A stretch of 64,000 bases of DNA, from positions 1 through 64,000 of the forward strand of contig JBBCJU010000006.1 of the NCBI GenBank assembly GCA_037190145.1, read 5' to 3'. The position numbers and the translations under genes were made by a program. The notes below the pieces were generated by a model, which worked only from the letters and a program-made list of their open reading frames with translations, was not told the DNA's origin and searched no databases. Shown in pieces: positions 33,419-40,289 of the stretch (position 1 is its first letter; the number at the start of each line of letters is the position of its first letter). The stretch is from 55-13 sp037190145. Its GTDB lineage: Bacteria > Armatimonadota > Fimbriimonadia > Fimbriimonadales > Fimbriimonadaceae.

Positions 33419-36049
33419 ATGCGGCGGGTACCAGGAATTGGCGTCTTGATTGCGGCCAGCACGTTTGCGTTTGGCCAACTCGGGCAAGCTGAGCGTCAAT
33501 CGTTATCCGATGCCTTGTACCTGGCAAATCTTGAATCGTCCGATTTGATTCGCGCCCGTTCTCATTCTGGGCCAGACTGGGTTCGCTCCCTCATCAATGA
33601 TCCTTTCGTGGGGATGGATCGTTTGGCCGAACTGAGATTGCAGGCAGAAGGGAAGAGTCTGCCTCAACTGCTTGGGTTTCTGCGAGGCCAAGTCTATGGA
33701 GATGCAGACACCATCCAAGCAGCGCCTGCTACCGCCGTTGACGTGCCGGAGAATATTCCAGAGCCGTTACGTCCAAGCGTTAAGAAACTGGCGGAATCTA
33801 TTCAACGGTCGAACGAGCTTATCCGAGATGGGTTATCAAAGCTAAGTGCGGCGGAGAGGCGTACATTGATCGAAGCTTTACCTCGGCAAGCTTTAGGCGC
33901 GACAACGGTGAGGTTTGATTTTGTGCGTCAGCCTTTGCCGAGCGATGCGGAGATCCAGACTCTTCTGGAACGGGTTGATTGGAAGCGAATTCGTTTTGCG
34001 GGACAGTTGTTGGCGCAGGATGTTCAGGAAGAGATTCCTAAGCTGAAGGAGGCCGCGAAGCGTACACCGTTGACCGGTGTGCTGAAGGCCAATGTGAATG
34101 GGGTGGTGGTTGAAATTGGGGGAACCACAGATGATCTGCACGGGGATAACGATGCCGTTCTCTGCATTGATCTGGGCGGAAACGACCGTTACACAGGGCG
34201 ATATGGTGCGGGTGTGGGATATGCCAGTGTTCTGATTGATCTGGGTGGCGATGACGTGTACGAAGGGCCAGATTTATCGTTTGGCGCAGGTGTTTTGGGG
34301 GTTGGCTTAACTTATGACCTGGGCGGGGACGACCGCCTAAAGGGGCGATCCATCTGCTTTGGTGCCGGGATTGCGGGGGTCGGAGCGTTCGTGAAGGATG
34401 GAGGCGACGACGACTATCGAGCGACCTCTCTATCTCAAGGATTCGGATTCCACGGCATTGGGCTTTTGATAGATACGAAGGGTGATGACCACTATCGAGT
34501 TGGGATGGCGGGACAAGGTGCAGCGAAATCGGGTGGCCTTGGTTGGCTGATTGATAAAACAGGCCGAGACACTTACCGAGCGGGAGGCCTTACGGATCAT
34601 CCTTTCTATCTGGAATCTACGCTTGCTTTTGCACAGGGCGCAGGTGAAGGAGCGGGAGCAGTTGGGTGCCTGACTGACTTGATGGGGATAGACGTCTATA
34701 TTGCGGATTCGAGAGCGCAGGGCTACGGTACACGGGATGGCGTCGGTGTCCTTATAGATTCTGGAGGCCGCGATAGCTATAGTGCGGCAAGCGAAGCGCA
34801 AAGCTACGCAACTCTTTCTGGAGGGGGCTATCTGTGGGATGCACAGGGTGACGATGTGTATGGCCTCCGAATTGGAAGTGGGCACGCCAATGCTTCGAAT
34901 TATGGTTTGGCAGTCCTACTAGACCAAGCCGGAAACGATTTGTACTTTGGGGCAGACTCTAGGCCCGGCGGCGCCTCTGCGAACGGGGCGGCCCTGTTTA
35001 TGGAAGTGCAAGGCGACGATCGCTATGCAGGACCTCCTGGAGTAGGCGGGGCGGCGCGGGGAAGCGGGTCGTTTGGAATCTTTGTGGACATGGGAGGCAG
35101 CGACCAATATGCCGAGGGGTTGGTGAATGGACAGGCCAAGCTGGAATCTCCATGGGGCAGCGCTCTCGACTTGGTAGGAAATGCGAGAAGAGTAGAGGTT
35201 CCAGAGCCACCCAAAGTAGGATCTAAACCGATTCCGGACGAACAAACGATGGAAACGTTGTTTCGGGCAGCCATCCTCGATGATCGAAAAGCAGTGGATG
35301 AGCTTACGGCAATTGGGGAACCTGCTTTGCGGTGGCTGATCGCGAAGAAGCTCGTAAATGCAGGAGACGCCGAAGTAGGCCTTACAAGCTGGATTGCCAT
35401 CCAAGTGGGTGGACCCGCAGAAGAGATTTGTGTGGCAGCCATTGATCTGAGTAAAGAAACGGTGGCCAAGACCGCGATTCAGATATGCCAGTTTGCGGGC
35501 TATAAGCGGGCGGGCCAGCGGATTATCGAGGCAATTGGTATTCCCGGATTAAGTCGAATCGCAGTTCGGGCGGCAGGCGCACTGGAAGTTACGGAGGCGG
35601 CTCCGACCTTAATGGCTCTGGCGGACGGGCAAGACACAACCCTAAAGCGAATCGCGATTACCGCTTTGGGACAGATAGGGGATGAACGTTCCTTTGATTT
35701 GATGCGCAAACAGCTTGAATCTGTAGAGCCAGAAATGCGGTTTGCGGCCATTAACTTGGTGACGAAGTTTCCTCAGCGGGCATTGCCACTAGGCAAACAG
35801 TTGTTAACGAGCGCCAACGAGAAGATCGCAAGAACGGCGATTGAGCTATTGGCGAAACTTGGGACCGATGAGGCGGCCCAGGAGATTTGTGCCGGGCTTG
35901 CTGATCCGCGAAGAGGCGTCCAGATTCAGGCCTTGGTAGCACTGGATGGGCGTGTTCCGAAAAGCCATTGGGCTAATGTGGTGGAACTGCGGCGCAGTTC
36001 TGATCCGCTGGTGAAAGCGGTGGCAGTTCGGATTGATTTGGGGAGATAG
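33419..36049 (+). CDS. Secreted protein with ~13 GGDDxY repeats followed by HEAT-like repeats
   Basis: From the ATG at 33419 the protein is 876 aa and starts with a signal peptide (MRRVPGIGVLIAASTFAFGQ); an upstream TTG/GTG start would bury it. A helical region (~20-235) is followed at DNA 34144-35180 by about 13 copies of a ~26-residue unit, consensus [VL]xIDxGGDDxYxx...QGxGxxGVG. The acidic GGDDxY turns suggest a Ca2+-binding parallel beta-helix, like RTX but with a longer period. The last ~270 residues hold alpha-helical HEAT-like repeats (LKRIAITALGQIGDERSFDLM). A surface or periplasmic scaffold is possible; function is unknown. Confidence 0.8.
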   Translation: MRRVPGIGVLIAASTFAFGQLGQAERQSLSDALYLANLESSDLIRARSHSGPDWVRSLINDPFVGMDRLAELRLQAEGKSLPQLLGFLRGQVYGDADTIQAAPATAVDVPENIPEPLRPSVKKLAESIQRSNELIRDGLSKLSAAERRTLIEALPRQALGATTVRFDFVRQPLPSDAEIQTLLERVDWKRIRFAGQLLAQDVQEEIPKLKEAAKRTPLTGVLKANVNGVVVEIGGTTDDLHGDNDAVLCIDLGGNDRYTGRYGAGVGYASVLIDLGGDDVYEGPDLSFGAGVLGVGLTYDLGGDDRLKGRSICFGAGIAGVGAFVKDGGDDDYRATSLSQGFGFHGIGLLIDTKGDDHYRVGMAGQGAAKSGGLGWLIDKTGRDTYRAGGLTDHPFYLESTLAFAQGAGEGAGAVGCLTDLMGIDVYIADSRAQGYGTRDGVGVLIDSGGRDSYSAASEAQSYATLSGGGYLWDAQGDDVYGLRIGSGHANASNYGLAVLLDQAGNDLYFGADSRPGGASANGAALFMEVQGDDRYAGPPGVGGAARGSGSFGIFVDMGGSDQYAEGLVNGQAKLESPWGSALDLVGNARRVEVPEPPKVGSKPIPDEQTMETLFRAAILDDRKAVDELTAIGEPALRWLIAKKLVNAGDAEVGLTSWIAIQVGGPAEEICVAAIDLSKETVAKTAIQICQFAGYKRAGQRIIEAIGIPGLSRIAVRAAGALEVTEAAPTLMALADGQDTTLKRIAITALGQIGDERSFDLMRKQLESVEPEMRFAAINLVTKFPQRALPLGKQLLTSANEKIARTAIELLAKLGTDEAAQEICAGLADPRRGVQIQALVALDGRVPKSHWANVVELRRSSDPLVKAVAVRIDLGR

Positions 36050-36153
36050 TTGGATAGTTGGATAGTTGGATAGTTGGATAGTTGGATAGTTGGATAGTTG
36101 GATAGTTGGATAGTTGGATGGTTGGATGGTTGGATAGTGCGATGGTGGGATAG
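36050..36153 (+). repeat. 8-bp tandem repeat (TTGGATAG)n
   Basis: Eight perfect TTGGATAG copies run from 36050 to 36113, followed by about five degenerate copies (TTGGATGG, TTGGATGG, TTGGATAG, TGCGATGG, TGGGATAG) up to 36153. The stop codon TAG of the preceding gene at 36047-36049 already belongs to the pattern. The array fills nearly the whole gap to the next gene at 36166. Its copy number is likely to vary through replication slippage. Confidence 0.95.
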
Positions 36154-36165
36154 GGAGGTTGTGAG

Positions 36166-36627
36166 ATGATTGGACTTACGGTGGTAGCGGCGACGATGGC
36201 ATTTTCTAGTGCACCCAAGATCGAGGATTTTGGCTTTATGGCGGGTTCTTGGAAGTGTGAGATTTGGGGTGGGACTTTTGAGGAGCACTGGACAACTCCG
36301 GCTGGTGGAGCGATGCAGGGCATGGGGCGACACTTAGCGGGCGGAAAGACAAGCTTCATGGAGTATATGAGTCTTGAATCTGGGCCAGAAGGATTGACGA
36401 TGTACATCCTCTTGGGTGCCCCCAGTAAGGGTGAGAAGAAGCCAGTGCCGTTCAAGCTGAAGTCCTTTGACGGCAAGACAGCGATGTTTGAGAACCCCAA
36501 GAACGATTTTCCGAGCGTGATTACTTATATTAGGGAATCGAATGGAATGTCATGTTGGATTGAGGGCGTTCAGGACGGAAAGAAGACTCGGGAAGAGTTC
36601 AAATTCAAACAGATAGATCGTGGTTGA
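36166..36627 (+). CDS. DUF6265-like secreted protein
   Basis: A 153-aa protein. A short hydrophobic start (MIGLTVVAATMAFSSA) precedes a lipocalin-like domain with FGFMAGSWKCEIWGGTFEEHWTTPAGGAMQGMGRHLAGGKTSFMEYM, AMFENPKNDFPSVITYIRE and a final EGVQDGKKTREEF. These match the DUF6265 pattern of 'F..G.W......F.E.W..P.GG.M.G..R...GG....FE' and 'FENP.HDFP..I.Y'. The function is unknown. It starts 12 bp after the 8-bp repeat array. Confidence 0.78.
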   Translation: MIGLTVVAATMAFSSAPKIEDFGFMAGSWKCEIWGGTFEEHWTTPAGGAMQGMGRHLAGGKTSFMEYMSLESGPEGLTMYILLGAPSKGEKKPVPFKLKSFDGKTAMFENPKNDFPSVITYIRESNGMSCWIEGVQDGKKTREEFKFKQIDRG

Positions 36628-36750
36628 GAATATTCAATTAGGAAAATGAACTAAATGATATTAGGTTGCCTATATAAAAAGTCTAGATCGAGTGAGATTT
36701 GAAGTATTGACTCGCAACGGAAAGAAGGTTGATTCGTCGTAAGATATTGC

Positions 36751-37770
36751 GTGACTTCTTTACTGTGTCTTTTTGCGATTTCTTTGCCAAGAGGGTTTGA
36801 TGATCCTAAGTTTGACGGGCCTTTCCATATCGCTCGGGAAAAAGCTTATAAGATCGAGGTCACTTTAACGGAGACCCTAAGTGACTATGCGGAAGCGCCT
36901 CCTCAGTGGTGGGTGCAAGCGCCTTTACTGCCAACATATGAAGCCCAGACAGTGCATAAGGCGGGCTTTTATGTGCCGACAGAACCTGCGGTCAAGACGA
37001 CATTCGTAAAAGATAAGAGCGGAACGGCGCAGAGCTATATGTCGGTTCGCTTTAATCATCCACAGGGACGCCCCGTAACGGCACAGGCGATTTACGACGT
37101 GACGCTCTACAAGAGGAAGTTGACGGAAGGGGCTTCGCCCGAAAAGCCTTTCCCGCTAGGCAACTTAAAGGCTTATTACACAACAAATCATCCTTGGCTG
37201 GACCTGGGAGAGGATAGATTTAGGAGTTGGCTGAAGGAATACAAGCTTGTAAAGGAGCCTGGTGAATCGGATCTTAAGTTCGCTTGGCGGGCGTTCAAGC
37301 ATGTGTCTACCTTCTTCAAGTACGACGATATGGCGGAGGGGCTGAACCCTCTCAGTGTGATTGCAGAAAAGAGTTCAAACACACTTGGTTTGGCAACTCT
37401 TTATTTGGCCATCCTTCGTAGCCAGGAGATTCCTTGCCGGTACGTGGTGTCTATGCCTTTACTTCAGTTTAAGGATCAGACAAATCAGGTTGGCGATACG
37501 CGGCTGCATGAAGAGACGGCGGATGTTTTGGTTGAGTTTTGGACGCCGGAGATAGGTTGGGTGCCCGTGGATGCGGTTCGTGCGGCAGGGTATCACGAGC
37601 CATCTGAGTTTTTTGGGAATTCCGAGGGTCATTTTGTGGCCTACCATTTCGACATGATTCAGTTTGAAAAGGGTCAGTATCGTTTCCTTGATCGACTTGA
37701 TTGGAGTTTGAATCTAGACATGCAAGATGCGAAAGTGAAGCGAAAAGTAGAATTCAGAAAGCTAGATTAA
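36751..37770 (+). CDS. Transglutaminase-fold protein lacking catalytic Cys and His
   Basis: A 339-aa exported protein from GTG 36751 (MTSLLCLFAISLPRGF). Residues ~190-285 follow the transglutaminase-like/cysteine-protease fold, including LGLATLYLAILRSQEIPCRYV and VLVEFWTPEIGWVPVDAV. In active members the first motif reads GxCxxxAxLxxAxxRxxGIPxRYV and the second starts with His-x-Trp. Here the Cys position is Thr (SSNTLGLATL) and the His position is Asp or another non-His residue (TADVLVEF); the Asp in VPVDAV remains. A binding rather than enzymatic role is likely. Confidence 0.72.
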   Translation: MTSLLCLFAISLPRGFDDPKFDGPFHIAREKAYKIEVTLTETLSDYAEAPPQWWVQAPLLPTYEAQTVHKAGFYVPTEPAVKTTFVKDKSGTAQSYMSVRFNHPQGRPVTAQAIYDVTLYKRKLTEGASPEKPFPLGNLKAYYTTNHPWLDLGEDRFRSWLKEYKLVKEPGESDLKFAWRAFKHVSTFFKYDDMAEGLNPLSVIAEKSSNTLGLATLYLAILRSQEIPCRYVVSMPLLQFKDQTNQVGDTRLHEETADVLVEFWTPEIGWVPVDAVRAAGYHEPSEFFGNSEGHFVAYHFDMIQFEKGQYRFLDRLDWSLNLDMQDAKVKRKVEFRKLD

Positions 37771-37824
37771 AGAGGGGAAGAGTCCCTCTTAGCCTATGCG
37801 CTGCGGGTAGACTCCCTCCTTAGC

Positions 37825-38931
37825 TTGAAACGCTATCTAGTCCTAAGCGACGGTACCATCTACCAAGGCCTTGCGCTCGGCGCATCCGGAGTTACCACCG
37901 GCGAGGTCGTCTTTAACACCGGAATGACCGGCTATCAAGAGATTCTTACAGATCCCTCTTACTCTGGCCAGATCGTTCTTCTTACTTACCCCCTGATCGG
38001 AAACTACGGGATAAACGACGACGACTTTGAGTCTGATCGAATCCAACCCACCGGTTTGATTGTGAGGGAGGCTTGCGAGACCCCTAGTAATTGGCGAGCT
38101 ACGAAGTCTCTGCACCAGTTGCTAGAGGAGCGGGGAACCGTGAGCATTCAGGGGCTGGATACGCGCGCCATCACCAAGAAGATTCGGTCTGCGGGCGTTA
38201 CCACCGGAGCGATTGCCGATGACCCAGATCAGGGTTTTGAGGCGATTAAGCAAGCCACGGGTTATGATGAGCAAGACTTTGTGTTCAACGTAACGACGCG
38301 GGCTCCTTATGCTTGGGGAGTGACGGGCAAAGAGCCAGTTAACGAACCGATGGGTCCGTATGCACATACGCTGGTGGTTTTGGACTGCGGTCTTAAATAC
38401 AACATCCTGCGGAGATTTTCGGCGGCAGGTTGTCGTTCCATTGTCTTGCCTGCGACCACGAGTGCGGATGAAGTGCTCTCTTATCGACCGGACGGTATCT
38501 TGCTTTCCCCGGGCCCTGGGGATCCAGCTAGGCTAGGGCCGGTTATAGACACGGTAAAGGGACTCTTGGGCAAGAAACCGATGTTTGGAATTTGCCTGGG
38601 CAACCAGTTGCTTTGCCACGCAATTGGGGGAGAGACCTATAAGCTGAAGTTTGGTCACCGAGGCTCTAACCATCCAGTTAAAGATTTGATCACGGGCAAA
38701 GTGACTATCACTTCGCAGAACCACGGCTACGCGGTTGATCCGAAATCACTAGAGGGAACAGGCGCGGAAGTCACGCAAGTGAATCTTAACGACGGAACGG
38801 TTGAAGGGATTCGAGTAGCATCCTTACAGGCTTCTTCTATTCAGTATCACCCGGAGGCTGCACCAGGGCCATGGGATTCTCGCCCTTACTTCACAGAATT
38901 TGTAGAGCAGATGGCGGCGGCGAAGGTTTAG
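37825..38931 (+). CDS. carA: Carbamoyl-phosphate synthase small subunit
   Basis: The 368-aa glutaminase subunit supplies ammonia to CarB for carbamoyl phosphate in pyrimidine and arginine synthesis. The N-terminal half (YLVLSDGTIYQGLALGASG, GEVVFNTGMTGYQEILTDPSY) is typical. The C-terminal class I amidotransferase has MFGICLGNQLL with the nucleophilic Cys, and IQYHPEAAPGP with the catalytic His and Glu. Translation starts at a TTG (37825) with no in-frame ATG nearby. carB is not adjacent. A T-tailed hairpin follows. Confidence 0.96.
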   Translation: MKRYLVLSDGTIYQGLALGASGVTTGEVVFNTGMTGYQEILTDPSYSGQIVLLTYPLIGNYGINDDDFESDRIQPTGLIVREACETPSNWRATKSLHQLLEERGTVSIQGLDTRAITKKIRSAGVTTGAIADDPDQGFEAIKQATGYDEQDFVFNVTTRAPYAWGVTGKEPVNEPMGPYAHTLVVLDCGLKYNILRRFSAAGCRSIVLPATTSADEVLSYRPDGILLSPGPGDPARLGPVIDTVKGLLGKKPMFGICLGNQLLCHAIGGETYKLKFGHRGSNHPVKDLITGKVTITSQNHGYAVDPKSLEGTGAEVTQVNLNDGTVEGIRVASLQASSIQYHPEAAPGPWDSRPYFTEFVEQMAAAKV

Positions 38932-38941
38932 GAACTTTAAC

Positions 38942-38974
38942 GGCAGGCTAGCTTTTAGTCTGCCTTTCTTCTCG
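38942..38974 (+). terminator. Intrinsic terminator after carA
   Basis: GGCAGGCTA (38942-38950) pairs with TAGTCTGCC (38956-38964), 9 bp with one G-U and a 5-nt loop, followed by TTTCTTCTC. It lies 10 bp after the carA stop. Confidence 0.75.
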
Positions 38975-38994
38975 CGTAGAGCTAGTGGCTTCTC

Positions 38995-39198
38995 TTAGGG
39001 GAGATAGCGGCGACGACCACCGTTGAGAGCTTTCCGGTCAATCGCAAGATAAATTACGTAGCCAATCACGAGGACAAGGCCTAGGGGAACGATGAGTGAA
39101 AGGACGGCAGAGATAAGACCCGCAACTAGTTTCCAAACAATGAAGATGCCGACAACGGCGGCGAGAATCATAAGGACTAGCTTTGTGGTACCCGACAC
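38995..39198 (-). CDS. Small integral membrane protein
   Basis: A 67-aa protein with two membrane helices (LVLMILAAVVGIFIVWKLVAGLI and LSLIVPLGLVLVIGYVIYLAI) and a basic tail ending GGRRRYLP. The GTG start at 39198 is preceded by AGGAG about 11 bases upstream. It is divergent from nadE. No family is recognised. Confidence 0.65.
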   Translation of the reverse strand: MSGTTKLVLMILAAVVGIFIVWKLVAGLISAVLSLIVPLGLVLVIGYVIYLAIDRKALNGGRRRYLP

Positions 39199-39200
39199 TT

Positions 39201-39458
39201 TTACTTCAACTCCTGTGTGCGCTTCGTTGCGACGTTAGTGATTTGAGCGGACAGGCCGTTTGCTGCCGACACACGATAATGTACAGCATCTTTGGCAAAG
39301 ACGTTCAGACTGCGTAGGTTCACCGGGCCTTTGGGCCCCTGAGATAGGACCTCGATTGGGTGTAAAGTCTTGGGTATGGCTCTGTCCGTCAGTCGAAGTA
39401 CGGTTTTTGATCCGTTGTCCAACGACGCCTTGCAGATCAATGCAGGTTTGGTTGCCAA
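39201..39458 (-). CDS. Doubtful small protein overlapping the nadE start
   Basis: An 85-aa frame ending 2 bp before the membrane-protein gene. Its longest version overlaps the divergent nadE start by 83 bp; a shorter version from GTG near 39322 would avoid that (NLRSLNVFAKDAVHYRVSA...). The tight spacing to the next gene favours a real gene, but the AGGAG in its end may simply be the ribosome site of the next gene. Confidence 0.3.
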   Translation of the reverse strand: MATKPALICKASLDNGSKTVLRLTDRAIPKTLHPIEVLSQGPKGPVNLRSLNVFAKDAVHYRVSAANGLSAQITNVATKRTQELK

Positions 39459-40236
39459 TTGGCTTGTCTCGTTCTTGCAGGATGAGGTGATTCGCAGGCG
39501 TAATGTAGGGAAGGCGGTATTGGGGCTGTCGGGGGGAGTTGATTCCGCAGTGGTCGCTTACCTCTGTGCTCGAGCGTTTGGCCCTGAGAATGTGTGGGCG
39601 TTTCGAATGCCTTACAAGTTTTCCTCGGAAGAAAGTCTTAGCCACGCAAAGCTAGTGGTGGATGATTTGGGAATCCAGGAGCAGGTTATTGAGATTACGG
39701 GCATGGTTGATGGCTACGCAGGGCTAGAGCCCAACATATCTGGGCAGAGGCTTGGCAATGTTTGCGCCAGGGCGAGGATGATCGTGCTGTTTGATCAGTC
39801 GGCGGAGAAGGGTGCATTGCCGATTGGTACAGGAAACAAGAGTGAGCGGCTCTTTGGCTATTACACCTGGCATGCCGATGATTCGCCTCCTATCAATCCT
39901 CTGGGCGACTTGTTCAAGACTCAGGTTTGGCAATTGGCGCGCGAATTAGGTGTTCCCAGTGAGATCATTGATAAGCCAGCTTCGGCTGATCTCATTAAGG
40001 GGCAAACAGATGAAGGTGATTTTGGGATCACCTATATGAAAGCCGATCGGATTCTTCACTACTTGGTGCAGGGATATTCACGCACTAAACTGATTGCGAT
40101 GGGGTTTCCGGAGGCTGAGGTGGATTTGGTGTTCCGTAAGGTGGATGGAACGCACTGGAAACGTCGGTTACCGACGGTGGCGATGTTGAGTAGCACAGCC
40201 ATTGGCGAGTACTACTTGCGACCAGTTGATTACTGA
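39376..40236 (+). CDS. nadE: NH3-dependent NAD+ synthetase
   Basis: A 286-aa enzyme that amidates nicotinic acid adenine dinucleotide to NAD+ with ATP and ammonia. The ATP-pyrophosphatase loop is LGLSGGVDSAVVAYL; GNVCARARMIVLFDQSAEKG, IGTGNKSERLFGYYTWHAD and INPLGDLFKTQVWQLARELGVP form the substrate and metal sites. There is no glutaminase domain, so it is the short ammonia-dependent form. The ATG at 39376 is preferred to a TTG two codons upstream. A GC-rich hairpin follows the gene. Confidence 0.95.
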   Translation: MALSVSRSTVFDPLSNDALQINAGLVANWLVSFLQDEVIRRRNVGKAVLGLSGGVDSAVVAYLCARAFGPENVWAFRMPYKFSSEESLSHAKLVVDDLGIQEQVIEITGMVDGYAGLEPNISGQRLGNVCARARMIVLFDQSAEKGALPIGTGNKSERLFGYYTWHADDSPPINPLGDLFKTQVWQLARELGVPSEIIDKPASADLIKGQTDEGDFGITYMKADRILHYLVQGYSRTKLIAMGFPEAEVDLVFRKVDGTHWKRRLPTVAMLSSTAIGEYYLRPVDY

Positions 40237-40245
40237 TGTTTTAAG

Positions 40246-40277
40246 GCTTGCGGGCCGCCTGGTGGCACCCCGCAAGC
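40246..40277. terminator. Hairpin between convergent nadE and metalloprotease genes
   Basis: GCTTGCGGG (40246-40254) pairs perfectly with CCCGCAAGC (40269-40277) around a 14-nt loop that itself contains GCC/GGC. It starts 10 bp after the nadE stop and lies 13 bp from the convergent stop. There is no T-run. Confidence 0.55.
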
Positions 40278-40289
40278 TGTAAGGCTGGC

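Noticed and set aside
35926..36500. Minus-strand frames with IQLSNYPTIQLSNY repeats
   Set aside because: They are the translation of the 8-bp tandem repeat and the antisense of real genes, not repeat proteins.
39201..39458. 85-aa minus-strand frame overlapping the nadE start as a firm gene
   Set aside because: Its long form overlaps a strongly supported gene by 83 bp, and the AGGAG near its end can be explained as the ribosome site of the next gene. Kept only as a low-confidence feature.
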